Positions 35,419-44,351 of a stretch of 64,000 nucleotides of DNA are shown in pieces; within the stretch, counting starts at the first letter, position 1, and each line of letters starts with the position of its first letter. Both the position numbers and the translations under genes were made by a program. This DNA comes from an uncultured Muribaculaceae bacterium. GTDB taxonomy: Bacteria; Bacteroidota; Bacteroidia; Bacteroidales; Muribaculaceae. The notes beneath the pieces are model-generated. The model worked only from the letters and a program-made list of their open reading frames with translations. It did not search any database and had not been told where the DNA came from. The stretch is taken from NCBI GenBank assembly GCA_910588035.1, contig CAJUPY010000004.1:101515-165514 (forward strand), in the 5' to 3' direction.

Positions 35419-36954
35419 TTATTGCAGTGGTTTGAACGACAGACGGTTGATCGTGCCTCGCCAGATCGTGTTGTAGAGTTCGCCCGATTGGCCATATCCG
35501 CCCACTAAATAGATGTAGGGGGTGTCCCATTGAGTTATCGGGGCGACGGCTCTCGTCGGGGGTGTCGACATGATTTCATACCAGAACGGCAGACGTCGCG
35601 GCGCGAACGATGTCCATGCCGATTTCGAACGTGCCTTGATTGTCTCGTTCTCAATAAAAGCCTGTGAGCCGGCCATTGCGGGAATGTAGTCGGGAAGCTG
35701 CATCAGATCTCCGGCTTTTTTCCAATGGAAACCGAGGTCGCCCGAGACGTAGACCGTGCGGTTGAGTTTGCTGTTTTCGCCGATGCCGCCCAATGCTACC
35801 AGCACCGATTTTTCGTCGGCTTTCCAGGTCACGGTGTCGGTAGAGCAGACAAAGTAGGGGAACATTGTCATTTCCGATAGCGGTTCCATTCGCTGAACCG
35901 AGATGTTGGCCCATTGCTGTCCGTCGAACGCCCATGTCTCGGCCAGAGGGCGGCCTTCGGCATTGCGTCCGCCGGTGATTATGATCTGTGGCGTTGTCGT
36001 CCAGTCGGTTGTGATTGTGTAGGGCACGCTGTTGCCGCTGACGGGGAAGTCGGCGGGCACTTCGCCGTAGTCGGCACCGGGAATGACCGGATCGCTCGTG
36101 AAATAATATTTTCCGTTTTTCTGTTCTATCGCAAGTGCATATTTGCCATAGCTGCCTATGATGTGGGTCCAGTTTGTGATGTGGTTGTATTCGCTCCACG
36201 AAACGCCGTCATAAGAAAAGAGGTAATGGCCAAAATTGGTTAATATATACAGGCAGGCGTCGGTCGCGGTAAACTCATTTATGTCAATGACGTTGTTGTT
36301 CATCTCGCTGACTTTGGTCCATGTCGTATTTCCCAATGAAGGCGATTTGTAAACTTCGACCGTGCTTCCGAACCGGAGCATCGTGTAATAGTTGCCCTTG
36401 AAGAAGACGGTTTTCTGAGCCGAGGGCACGCGGTTCTGGCACATCGGCAGCGTGGTGCGTTGCGCGCGGTTCCAGTAGAGCGAGTCGGGATTCATCTTGT
36501 GAACGTTGACCTTGATCTGATAGTCGCGTGTTGAAGATGCATCAGGCGCGACGAGGTGGAGCCTGACAGGACCGTTGGCGAAGTTGATCGAGTCGGTCGG
36601 GTTTTCAAGATAGTTGACAATGGTATCGACGTTGTTGAGATTCTTGAAATGAAGCTCGGCGATAGAAGAACTTCCTGAAGTTGATATGTTGACGACAAGC
36701 TTCCTGACATCGGTGCCGACCGGCAGTGAATCGGCGTTGAATATGAGTGCGTTATTAAGGTCGATCGAGAAGTAGACCGAGTCGAGATTGTGGAGTACTT
36801 TCGAGTTGGGTGAGATTGTGAAAGATGAGACTGCCACACTTGTCGAGGTAGAGACCGCGATGTTCAGAGTGTCGTCGTCAGAGTCTGAGTTGCAAGCGGT
36901 AAACCCGATGACTGTCAGCACGGTCAGTAATGATATAGCGACTTTTCTAAGCAT
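35419..36954 (-). CDS. DUF6242-like kelch/propeller lipoprotein
   Basis: Surface or periplasmic lipoprotein of unknown role. From the ATG at 36954 (511 residues) the signal peptide ends in lipobox FTAC (Cys20), followed by an acidic stretch NSDSDDD of the kind that exports lipoproteins to the surface in Bacteroidota. An N-terminal Ig-like/cadherin-like part (about 30-160) leads to kelch-like blades (about 170-510; SLGNTTWTKVSEMNN, IIITGGRNAEGRPLAETWAFDG, YLVGGYGQSGELYNTIWRG). A longer start at 37047 would remove the clean signal peptide. A -7 element (TATTTTTG, complement of 36976-36983) precedes it. Confidence 0.82.
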   Translation of the reverse strand: MLRKVAISLLTVLTVIGFTACNSDSDDDTLNIAVSTSTSVAVSSFTISPNSKVLHNLDSVYFSIDLNNALIFNADSLPVGTDVRKLVVNISTSGSSSIAELHFKNLNNVDTIVNYLENPTDSINFANGPVRLHLVAPDASSTRDYQIKVNVHKMNPDSLYWNRAQRTTLPMCQNRVPSAQKTVFFKGNYYTMLRFGSTVEVYKSPSLGNTTWTKVSEMNNNVIDINEFTATDACLYILTNFGHYLFSYDGVSWSEYNHITNWTHIIGSYGKYALAIEQKNGKYYFTSDPVIPGADYGEVPADFPVSGNSVPYTITTDWTTTPQIIITGGRNAEGRPLAETWAFDGQQWANISVQRMEPLSEMTMFPYFVCSTDTVTWKADEKSVLVALGGIGENSKLNRTVYVSGDLGFHWKKAGDLMQLPDYIPAMAGSQAFIENETIKARSKSAWTSFAPRRLPFWYEIMSTPPTRAVAPITQWDTPYIYLVGGYGQSGELYNTIWRGTINRLSFKPLQ

Positions 36955-37256
36955 AAAAATTTTATTATCAACGTGCAAAAATACGACAATTTTAGCAATT
37001 TCATGGCTATAAACGGCTAAAATCGTGTTTTCTGCTATTAAATTCACTGCACAAATTTACGTCTTAGATTCAGATTGACCAACATGTTATAGATAATTTA
37101 CCCGATTGTTGCGGTTTTTATAGGTTTTTAACAAAAAACAAACGAGCAATCCATAGTGAATGTTAACGCAGTCGATGACAAAAAATAAGGGGCCATTATA
37201 TAATATGTGTGAAAAATATGGTAACTTTGTGGCCGAAAACAGAGATATTTGAAAAG
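36955..37256. other. Divergent intergenic region, 302 bp
   Basis: AT-rich spacer between the DUF6242 lipoprotein and the THUMP methyltransferase. It contains a minus-strand -7 element (complement of 36976-36983) and a plus-strand -7 element TAACTTTG (37222-37229, 27 nt before the methyltransferase ATG). Neither has a clear -33. Nothing else was recognised. Confidence 0.55.
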
Positions 37257-38792
37257 ATGAATCAACAACAATTTGAAATGGTCGCCAAGACCTTTGCCGG
37301 TCTTGAAGAGGTGCTTGCAGAAGAGCTCCGCAATCTCGGTGCAGTCAACGTCGAACCGGGACGCCGCATGGTGTCGTTTGAGGGAGATCTTGAGATGTTG
37401 TACCGCGCCAACCTCTGCTGCCGCACAGCATTGAGAATTCTTAAACCGATATATAAGTTCATTGCCACCGACACCGACTCGCTCTATGAGATGGTGAAGG
37501 AGTTTGATTGGGAGACAGTTCTGTCTCTCGACAAGACATTTTCGATCGATTCGGTGGTCAACAGCGATGAGTTCACCCACTCGCGCTTTGTGACCTACAG
37601 GGTCAAGGATGCTATCGCCGACTGGTTCACAGATAAATATGGCGCGGGCAAACGTCCGGGGGTAAGGGTTCAGGATGCCGATGTCATCATCAATGTCCAC
37701 ATCGCCGGCGACCGTGTCACTTTGTCGCTTGATTCGTCGGGAGAGTCGCTGCACAAGCGCGGCTACCGCGTAGCCCAGACCGAGGCACCTATCAATGAGG
37801 TGCTCGCCGCGGGCATTATCTTGCTCAGCGGGTGGCGGGGCGACTGTCCGTTGGTTGATCCGATGTGTGGTTCAGGAACATTCCTGATCGAGGCCGCGTT
37901 GATCGCCGCCAATATCAACCCCGGAGTCTACCGCCGCAGTTTCGCGTTTGAAAGCTGGCCAGACTTCGATGCCGAACTTTTCGAGCGTCTGTATAATGAC
38001 GATTCGGCCGAGCGCGTGTTTGAACATAAAATCTACGGTGGCGACATCTCGCCCAAAGCCATAGCTGTTGCCCGCGAGAATATCAAGAGCGCGGGTGTGG
38101 CCGACATGATCGAACTTGAGGTCAAACCGCTGAGCCATTGGGACGAAGCCCCGACCGGTGGTGTGCTGATTACAAATCCGCCCTATGGAGAACGTATCTC
38201 AACCGACGACATGGAAGGTCTCTACCGCCTGATCGGCTCTAAACTTAAGAATGTGTTCAAGGGCTACCACGCCTGGATAATTGGCTATCACCGTGAGCAT
38301 TTCGACGCTATCGGACTCGCGCCGTCGGTCAAGTTGCCGATGATGAACGGTGCGCTTGAGTGTGAGTTGCGTGAATATATAATTTTCGAGGGCGATCTGA
38401 AAACATTCCGTCGCGAAGGCGGTAAACTCCACGACGGAGAAAGGCCGCGTGACGACAGGAAAAAAGATAAGAAACGCCGCCTGACCGACAAGGAGTGGCG
38501 CATGGAAGCACGTCGTGACGGTTTCGGCGGACGCGAGTCGCGTGGCGAACGTCGGGAAAAACGGCAGTCTAAAGATTTCAGGAAACATCGCGACGATGAG
38601 CGTGGCGAAAAGCGGTTTGACAAGAAGCGTGTGTCTGACCGCCGCCGCGACGACTCGTTTGAAGAGTCTGAAAATCCGCTCGCACGCCGCCGCAATGAGC
38701 ACGCGCTGAAATCAATCTCATTCAAGAAGCCCTCGCTGCCTCCCGCCGAAGGACCGGTGATGCGCAGCCGTGGCTGGAAAAAGAAACAATAA
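37257..38792 (+). CDS. THUMP-domain class I RNA methyltransferase with long basic tail
   Basis: N2-guanine RNA methyltransferase of the RlmL/Trm14 type, probably acting on 23S rRNA. From the ATG at 37257 the product is 511 residues. It shows a ferredoxin-like/THUMP region (about 1-160), then a Rossmann methyltransferase with PMCGSGTFLIEAA (SAM loop), GGDISPKAIAVARENI and the catalytic ITNPPYGERI. Residues about 395-511 form a highly charged, Arg/Lys/Asp-rich disordered tail (RRDGFGGRESRGERREKRQS and similar), resembling RNA-helicase tails. Family is firm; position specificity is unknown. Confidence 0.92.
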   Translation: MNQQQFEMVAKTFAGLEEVLAEELRNLGAVNVEPGRRMVSFEGDLEMLYRANLCCRTALRILKPIYKFIATDTDSLYEMVKEFDWETVLSLDKTFSIDSVVNSDEFTHSRFVTYRVKDAIADWFTDKYGAGKRPGVRVQDADVIINVHIAGDRVTLSLDSSGESLHKRGYRVAQTEAPINEVLAAGIILLSGWRGDCPLVDPMCGSGTFLIEAALIAANINPGVYRRSFAFESWPDFDAELFERLYNDDSAERVFEHKIYGGDISPKAIAVARENIKSAGVADMIELEVKPLSHWDEAPTGGVLITNPPYGERISTDDMEGLYRLIGSKLKNVFKGYHAWIIGYHREHFDAIGLAPSVKLPMMNGALECELREYIIFEGDLKTFRREGGKLHDGERPRDDRKKDKKRRLTDKEWRMEARRDGFGGRESRGERREKRQSKDFRKHRDDERGEKRFDKKRVSDRRRDDSFEESENPLARRRNEHALKSISFKKPSLPPAEGPVMRSRGWKKKQ

Positions 38793-38822
38793 TTGCTCAA
38801 ACGAAATAGACTCATGGATAAA

Positions 38823-40094
38823 ATGAACATTCTGCTTCTCGGCTCGGGAGGCCGTGAATCGGCTCTTGCATGGAAAATTGCTCAAAGCCCGGTCGTAAAC
38901 CGTCTTTTCATCGCTCCCGGAAACGGAGGCACAGGTGCCTATGGCGAGAATGTGGCGATTTCGCCGCTTGACTTCGATGCCATAGAGAAGTTTGTCGACG
39001 GAAATGACATCGAAATGGTTGTCGTCGGAAACGAAGATCCGCTCGTGGAAGGCATATATGACCGTCTCGCGGGCAGAAACGGTCTGCTGGTTGTCGGTCC
39101 GTCGAAAGCCGGTGCCGCACTTGAAGGCAGCAAAGATTTCGCGAAAAAATTCATGGTCGACAATAACATACCGACGGCACGCTACCGCAGTTTCACCGCT
39201 GCAACGCTGGCCGAGGGTGAGAAATTTCTTGAGACGCTCAATGCGCCCTACGTGTTGAAGGCCGACGGTCTTGCAGCCGGCAAGGGAGTCTTGATTATCG
39301 ATGACCTCGATGAGGCGAAAAAGCAGTTGGGCGAGATGCTCGGCGGCATGTTCGGCAAATCGTCGGCCACGGTTGTGATCGAGGAGTTTCTGAGCGGAAT
39401 CGAGTGCTCGGTGTTTGTCTTGACCGATGGCAACGGGGGCTACCGCATTCTTCCTGTGGCAAAAGACTACAAGCGGATCGGAGAGGGTGACACCGGATTG
39501 AACACCGGAGGCATGGGTGCCGTGAGTCCTGTTCCGTTTGCCGACGAGGAGTTCATGAAAAAAGTCGAGTCGCGCATCATAATACCGACAGTCGAAGGGC
39601 TCAGAAAGGCCGGGATCACCTATCGAGGCTTCATTTTCCTCGGTCTGATCAATGTCGGCGGTGATCCGATGGTGATTGAATACAACGTTCGCATGGGTGA
39701 CCCCGAGACAGAGGTTGTCATGCTCAGAATCGCATCTGACCTCGTTCCGCTCATGGCTGCTGCTGCGAAAGGCGATCTCGGGGAGTTGGTTCTCGAGCAT
39801 AATCCGAAGACAGCCGTAACAGTCATGGCGGTTTCTGACGGCTATCCCGGCTCTTATCTCAAGGGTAAGGAAATAACAGGAGTCTCGAACGTAACCGAGA
39901 GCACGCTTTTCCATGCAGGAACAAAAGTCGCCGACGGCAAGCTCGTTACCTCAGGCGGACGTGTGATCGCCGTCAGCTCTCTCGGCGATTCGATTGCCGA
40001 CGCTTTGGAGCGCAGCTATCGCTCGATCGGGCTGTTTGATTTTGACGGCAAACGTTATCGCCGCGACATCGGCCGCGATCTGATGAATCTCTGA
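38823..40094 (+). CDS. purD: Phosphoribosylamine-glycine ligase
   Basis: Second step of purine synthesis, an ATP-grasp enzyme making GAR. The 423 residues from MNILLLGSGGRESALAW contain the N-terminal Rossmann motif, the ATP-grasp lid (VLKADGLAAGKGV), EEFLSGIECSVF, GLNTGGMGAVSP and the metal-binding NVRMGDPETEVV. A start at 38814 adding three residues is equally possible. The usual GREHA reads GRESA here. The next gene begins 7 nt after its stop. Confidence 0.97.
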   Translation: MNILLLGSGGRESALAWKIAQSPVVNRLFIAPGNGGTGAYGENVAISPLDFDAIEKFVDGNDIEMVVVGNEDPLVEGIYDRLAGRNGLLVVGPSKAGAALEGSKDFAKKFMVDNNIPTARYRSFTAATLAEGEKFLETLNAPYVLKADGLAAGKGVLIIDDLDEAKKQLGEMLGGMFGKSSATVVIEEFLSGIECSVFVLTDGNGGYRILPVAKDYKRIGEGDTGLNTGGMGAVSPVPFADEEFMKKVESRIIIPTVEGLRKAGITYRGFIFLGLINVGGDPMVIEYNVRMGDPETEVVMLRIASDLVPLMAAAAKGDLGELVLEHNPKTAVTVMAVSDGYPGSYLKGKEITGVSNVTESTLFHAGTKVADGKLVTSGGRVIAVSSLGDSIADALERSYRSIGLFDFDGKRYRRDIGRDLMNL

Positions 40095-40101
40095 CAGACC
40101 G

Positions 40102-41082
40102 ATGAACGAGAGTCTGATCAGCCATTTTCTGCACACCCGCTCCGCCACAGTCGTGATGTCGTTGCTGGCGGTGGCCGGAGCATTGGCCGCACTCGCAACC
40201 GGACGTGTGACTGATTTTTGTGGAGACGGCGGATTCGTGATGTCATCGCCCGACGGTTGGTTCACCGGGGCTGTGGCTTCGTTTTCAGTCAACGTCGCGG
40301 TGGTTGTGTCGATCGCTGTGTTGTCAATCGTGATCAACAAGCAGTTCAACACAATGAGATCACTGTCTTCGCTTTTTGCAGGACTGTTCATGATCATGGT
40401 CGCCGCCACGCCGTCGCAGCTTGCGCGGTTCAACAGCGGAAGCCTGCTTGCCGTTGTGTTTGTCGGAGCTGCGATGCTGCTTTTTTCGGCCTATCAGAAT
40501 TTCTCGAGTCAGCGGCGCGTGTTCTCCGCATTCTTCTTTCTGTCGGCCGGCACGCTCTGTCAGTATGCTTTTCTGCTCTATGTGCCTGTGTTTCTGATCG
40601 GCATGGCCCAGATGAAGATTTTCAATGTGAGAAATGTCATGGCGGCGGTTCTCGGACTTGTCACCCCGTTGTGGATCTTGATGGGGTTCGGCATCATCAC
40701 TCCTGACGATTTCTATCTGCCCGACATCTCGCTGGCCTGGAAACACTATGCCGATCCGGCGGTGCTGACTGTTTTTGTCACGGCAGTGCTGACCGCGTTC
40801 GTCGGAATCATGTTCTTCATGATGAACATGATAAAGATTCTCAGCTATAACTCACGCATCCGTGCGGTCAACGGCTTTATGGCCATCGCAATGATCGCGA
40901 CGGTAATTTTCACTCTTTTTGATTTCAACAACATCGCCACCTACATGCCTTTGTTGAGCTGGCTGGCGGCCTATCAGGCCGGCCATTTCTTTGCGACCAA
41001 CACCAACGCCCGGTCATACATCGGAGTGTTTGTCTTGTTGGCAGTCTATCTCGGCATTTATGGCTGGAACATGTCGGTATGA
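40102..41082 (+). CDS. Polytopic membrane protein of unknown function
   Basis: Not assigned to a function. The 326 residues comprise about eight or nine hydrophobic helices (for example VVMSLLAVAGALAALATG, VAVVVSIAVLSIVI, FVLLAVYLGIYGW) with short polar loops, no signal peptide and no catalytic motif that I can name. It resembles the conserved membrane proteins (DUF6427-like) that often sit beside purD and pdxB in Bacteroidales. Its last four bases (ATGA) overlap the pdxB start, showing translational coupling. Confidence 0.8.
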   Translation: MNESLISHFLHTRSATVVMSLLAVAGALAALATGRVTDFCGDGGFVMSSPDGWFTGAVASFSVNVAVVVSIAVLSIVINKQFNTMRSLSSLFAGLFMIMVAATPSQLARFNSGSLLAVVFVGAAMLLFSAYQNFSSQRRVFSAFFFLSAGTLCQYAFLLYVPVFLIGMAQMKIFNVRNVMAAVLGLVTPLWILMGFGIITPDDFYLPDISLAWKHYADPAVLTVFVTAVLTAFVGIMFFMMNMIKILSYNSRIRAVNGFMAIAMIATVIFTLFDFNNIATYMPLLSWLAAYQAGHFFATNTNARSYIGVFVLLAVYLGIYGWNMSV

Positions 41083-42080
41083 AAATAGTCATTGAGAACC
41101 ATGTGCCTTATATTAAAGGTATTTTCGAACCGGTGGCAGACACGCTCTATCTGCCTGCCGGTGAGATCACGCGCGACGTGATGCGCGATGCCGATGCGTT
41201 GATAACGCGTACTCGGACCCGCTGCGACGCCTCTCTTCTCGAAGGTTCGGGGTGCCGCATCGTCGCAACGGCCACAATCGGAACCGATCACATTGATCTT
41301 GACTGGTGCCGGCGCAATGGCGTCGAGGTTGCCAATGCTCCCGGGTGTAATGCTCCGGCCGTAGCCCAATATGTCCTCGCGTCTGTCGCCACCCTGTTTG
41401 GCGGTGATCTCAGAGGCAAGACAATCGGCATTGTCGGTGTCGGTCATGTCGGGTCGATTGTCGAACGTTGGGCCGGAGGGCTCGGAATGTCGGTTCTGCT
41501 CTGTGACCCTCCGCGGGCCGAGGCAGAAGGAAGCGACGGTTTTGTCTCGCTCGACGAGATTGCCTCGGAGTGTGACGTGATCACTTTCCACACCCCGATG
41601 ACACGCACAGGCAACCACCCGACATTTCATCTTGCCGACCGGCTGTTTTTCAACTCGTTGCGTCGCCGGCCTGTCGTGATAAACAGCGCGCGCGGTCAGG
41701 TGACCGACACCGTAGCCTGGATCGAGGCGATTGACCGCGGTTTGGTCTCGCATTCAGTTGTCGATTGCTGGGAGGGGGAACCTGCCATATCGTCGGAACT
41801 GCTCCGTCGCGCCGACATAGCCACACCCCACATAGCGGGATATTCAGAGGCGGGAAAGATCAGGGCGACTATCGCGGTGGTTGAGGCCGTGTCGCGAAAT
41901 TTGTCGCTCGGAGTCGCTTTCAATGGTCTTGTTCCACCCGATGCTCCGGCTCGGGTGACGGTCGGGTCGCTGCTGTCGACCTACGATCCGTTGGCCGATA
42001 CACGAGAACTTAAAAACAATTCCGGACTGTTTGAGCAATTGAGAAACAATTATAATCTGAGAAAGGAACCATTGGCGTAA
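41079..42080 (+). CDS. pdxB: 4-phosphoerythronate dehydrogenase
   Basis: NAD-dependent step of the DXP-dependent pyridoxal phosphate pathway. The 333-residue D-2-hydroxyacid dehydrogenase has TATIGTDHIDLDWC, the Rossmann loop GIVGVGHVGSIVERW, TFHTPMTRTGNHPTFHL, the substrate Arg in INSARGQVTD, Glu in DCWEGEP and catalytic His in TPHIAGYS. The pattern NHPTFHL together with AGYS distinguishes PdxB from SerA-type enzymes. The C-terminal PdxB dimerisation domain appears shortened, since the usual length is about 350-380. Confidence 0.94.
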   Translation: MKIVIENHVPYIKGIFEPVADTLYLPAGEITRDVMRDADALITRTRTRCDASLLEGSGCRIVATATIGTDHIDLDWCRRNGVEVANAPGCNAPAVAQYVLASVATLFGGDLRGKTIGIVGVGHVGSIVERWAGGLGMSVLLCDPPRAEAEGSDGFVSLDEIASECDVITFHTPMTRTGNHPTFHLADRLFFNSLRRRPVVINSARGQVTDTVAWIEAIDRGLVSHSVVDCWEGEPAISSELLRRADIATPHIAGYSEAGKIRATIAVVEAVSRNLSLGVAFNGLVPPDAPARVTVGSLLSTYDPLADTRELKNNSGLFEQLRNNYNLRKEPLA

Positions 42081-42158
42081 AATTGTCCAAAAATAACATT
42101 TTTTTCGTTGTTTATGCTGAAAATTCGAGGTAAATTTTCTCGTTTCATGAAAAATCCG

Positions 42159-42166
42159 TAGATTTG
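42159..42166 (+). promoter_or_regulatory. -7 promoter element of the PCMD/calycin gene
   Basis: TAGATTTG matches TAnnTTTG, 45 nt before the ATG. The -33 position reads TTTTCT, a poor match, so this rests on one element. Confidence 0.4.
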
Positions 42167-42211
42167 TCGGTCATTTATGGAAAAAATACTTAACTAATTC
42201 ACACATTTCAG

Positions 42212-43606
42212 ATGAAAAAATTCTACACAATTGCCGGTTCTGCCGCTTTGGCACTCTCCTTGAGCTTCAGCGCGACCGCGCAACAGCAACTGCCCAATGC
42301 AGGTTTCGAAGAAGATTGGGGAGCTTGCACTCCATGGACCAGCAGCAATAACACTAAAACACATGGTACAACTCCCGGTTCATGGACCATTTCCCAAGTT
42401 ATCGGAATTGGAGGCTTCGGTGCGACAACAGTTGGTGAGAAAGCCGAGGGTTGTGATTCTGAATCAGCAGTCAAACTGTATAACAACTCTAATTCGCTTG
42501 TGAAAACTCAGATTGTCCCCGGATATGTGACTCTCGGCAAACCATGGTCAACATCGGTGTTGGGAAAGGAAAACGATGGTGGAACATGGGGTGGTGTTGA
42601 ATTCACCGCACGTCCTAAAGCCATTGCTTTCGACTATAAACGCACTCTCGCTAATGGTTCTGATGAACCGGCTACTGTCGTAGCTTATCTCTGGAAGGGC
42701 ACATACACGCAGAAAGATGTTCCGGGTGACATCGCAATGAAAGACCCGAAAAATTGCGACATGGTAGACCGTGACCGCAATATTCTTGGAATGGAAACAG
42801 CCAAAGGTGGAGCTGTCACAAAAACCGACGGCGCCGAGTGCATCGCCAAGATTAACTATCAGATCAAGGAAGCTGCCGCTGAATGGAAACACATCGAGAT
42901 TCCGTTTGAATATCTTTCAGAGGCCACTCCCGAGAAGATCAATGTGATATTCTCGGCCGGCGACTATTTCTCTACCGCTCCGGTCAAAGACAACTCGCTG
43001 ACTGTCGACAATGTCAGACTTGTCTATGAAGGCGATATAGATCTGTCGGCAGCCGATAAATATCCCGGCACGCTGACAATCGAAATGAATGATGACGTTA
43101 TCGCTGAAGACCAACCTGCCACTGTCGCCATTACCTATCTCGACGAAGATGGCAAGTGTGACTTCGTCCTTCCCAACTTCTCACTTGACATTGGCATGGG
43201 CCCGATGCCGCTCGGCAATATCGTGGTTAAGAATGTCTCTTATGCAGTCGAGAACAACGTGACCCACTACACCGGAACAGTCAAGGACTTCAAACTTTAT
43301 GAAGATCAAATTGTAGCCGACATCGACCTCGACGGAACAATCGACAGTGCCGGCAAGGCCGTGATGACAATAAATGTGATGTGGACAAACACGGGTGCCG
43401 AGCCGGTGCCGATTCTCGTGAAATTCAACGGTGAGGGCAAACCCGGCAAAGGCACCAGCGGCGTTGCTTCGATAGACGCTGACAACGAAGAGGCTGTAGC
43501 CGAGTACTATAACCTTCAGGGTGTCCGCATGAACGCCGGTAATCTCACCCCCGGCCTTTACATTGTGCGCAAGGGTACTGTGGTGTCAAAAATAATTGTA
43601 AAATAA
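42212..43606 (+). CDS. Exported PCMD / calycin-like protein with C-terminal sorting-type segment
   Basis: Secreted protein of unknown substrate. The 464 residues have a signal peptide (ending SATAQ), an N-terminal PCMD (putative carbohydrate metabolism) jelly-roll region (about 25-275, starting LPNAGFEEDW and ending in SLTVDNVRLVYEG), then a calycin/lipocalin-like barrel (about 285-410, LTIEMNDDVIAEDQPATV). It ends with a segment resembling type IX secretion sorting domains (YYNLQGVRMNAGNLTPGLYIVR). Binding of a carbohydrate or hydrophobic ligand is inferred from domain types. A strong terminator follows. Confidence 0.82.
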   Translation: MKKFYTIAGSAALALSLSFSATAQQQLPNAGFEEDWGACTPWTSSNNTKTHGTTPGSWTISQVIGIGGFGATTVGEKAEGCDSESAVKLYNNSNSLVKTQIVPGYVTLGKPWSTSVLGKENDGGTWGGVEFTARPKAIAFDYKRTLANGSDEPATVVAYLWKGTYTQKDVPGDIAMKDPKNCDMVDRDRNILGMETAKGGAVTKTDGAECIAKINYQIKEAAAEWKHIEIPFEYLSEATPEKINVIFSAGDYFSTAPVKDNSLTVDNVRLVYEGDIDLSAADKYPGTLTIEMNDDVIAEDQPATVAITYLDEDGKCDFVLPNFSLDIGMGPMPLGNIVVKNVSYAVENNVTHYTGTVKDFKLYEDQIVADIDLDGTIDSAGKAVMTINVMWTNTGAEPVPILVKFNGEGKPGKGTSGVASIDADNEEAVAEYYNLQGVRMNAGNLTPGLYIVRKGTVVSKIIVK

Positions 43607-43631
43607 AGCTTACAACAGTGATATTATGATC

Positions 43632-43672
43632 ATCGGCCCGGATCGCACGATCCGGGCCGATTTGTTTTCTGT
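43632..43672 (+). terminator. Terminator after the PCMD/calycin gene
   Basis: The GC-rich stem ATCGGCCCGGATCG (43632-43645) pairs with its complement at 43648-43661, followed by TTGTTTTCTGTTTT. It ends 10 nt before the stop of the convergent DUF4332 gene. Confidence 0.85.
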
Positions 43673-43682
43673 TTTCCTGCGG

Positions 43683-44090
43683 TCAATAGATCAGGGCCGG
43701 TTCAATAGCGTTGGCCTCGTCTATCATTTTCTGCAACTCGGTTTCTGAAGGCACGCGGCGTGTCAGCTTATGCTCGTTGTTAACCTCTTCGAGCTTTGCG
43801 GCGAGATTGACGGCATTGCGGTGGCGCAGTTCCTTGACGGTGTCGACGCCCGATGCTTCGAGAAGTTCGGCAAATTGCGGTCCGATGCCTTTGATTCTGA
43901 ATAGATCGGCGTGATTGGCCCAGCGCAGAATCAGTTTTGGCGATATGCCTGTTTTCTCTGACAGTTCCGCTCTCTGTCGCGGAGTGCATGTGTTTTCAAG
44001 CAGTTGGTCGACAGTCTCTATTCCTGCCGTTATGAGTTTGTTGGCATAAATTTCGCCAATACCCTCGATGTCGATTACTTTGTAGGTCAT
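43683..44090 (-). CDS. DUF4332 helix-hairpin-helix protein
   Basis: Small cytoplasmic protein (135 residues) built from helix-hairpin-helix units: IEGIGEIYANKLITAGIETV at the N-terminus and IKGIGPQFAELLEASGVDTV in the middle, the pattern of DUF4332. Such units usually bind DNA backbone or mediate protein contacts. No catalytic motif is seen. A 16-bp palindrome lies 28 nt before its start, and a candidate small RNA lies further upstream on the same strand. Confidence 0.88.
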   Translation of the reverse strand: MTYKVIDIEGIGEIYANKLITAGIETVDQLLENTCTPRQRAELSEKTGISPKLILRWANHADLFRIKGIGPQFAELLEASGVDTVKELRHRNAVNLAAKLEEVNNEHKLTRRVPSETELQKMIDEANAIEPALIY

Positions 44091-44117
44091 AGTAAGAGAT
44101 TTTTAATTGATAGGGTG

Positions 44118-44133
44118 TGTTGTAATTACAACA
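44118..44133. repeat. 16-bp perfect palindrome upstream of the DUF4332 gene
   Basis: TGTTGTAATTACAACA is its own reverse complement and lies between the small-RNA terminator and the DUF4332 start. This is the form of an operator for a dimeric regulator, but no regulator is indicated. Confidence 0.5.
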
Positions 44134-44175
44134 TTTTGCCGGGTGGGTTGGTTTATCGGTGAAAGATAAGCTATG

Positions 44176-44212
44176 AAAAAAAAGGAAGCCACGTCTCACG
44201 ACATTGCTTCCT
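44176..44212 (-). terminator. Terminator of the candidate small RNA
   Basis: AGGAAGC (44183-44189) pairs with GCTTCCT (44206-44212), followed on the minus strand by eight T (complement of 44176-44183). It is too far from serS to be its terminator, since serS reads the same way and starts from the other side. Confidence 0.8.
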
Positions 44213-44285
44213 CTGACATGTTGTAAAGTGTATACAGGGATGTGATTAAACTTAGTTCTTGATGCAGTAGCGTTTCTTAGCGTTT
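44176..44285 (-). ncRNA. Candidate small RNA with own promoter and terminator
   Basis: A consensus promoter (44292-44323) and an intrinsic terminator (44176-44212) on the minus strand bracket about 110 nt without a convincing start-to-stop frame. One frame contains codons for ANAKKRYCIKN followed by a stop but has no start codon after the predicted transcription start. The RNA could act in trans or be an attenuated leader of the DUF4332 gene 86 nt downstream of the terminator. No known RNA family was recognised. Confidence 0.5.
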
Positions 44286-44291
44286 GCGATG

Positions 44292-44323
44292 CAAATATAA
44301 AATCAATTTTTCATTTTGCCAAA
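44292..44323 (-). promoter_or_regulatory. Bacteroidota promoter of the candidate small RNA
   Basis: Minus strand TTTG (complement of 44320-44323), 20 bp, TATATTTG (complement of 44292-44299): an exact consensus match located in the spacer after serS. Confidence 0.75.
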
Positions 44324-44351
44324 TATTTAACAATATTTTGGCAAATTTTCA

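Noticed and set aside
38718..39914. 398-codon open frame antisense to purD
   Set aside because: It lies wholly within the purD region on the other strand and lacks recognisable motifs; high-GC codon use creates long antisense frames here.
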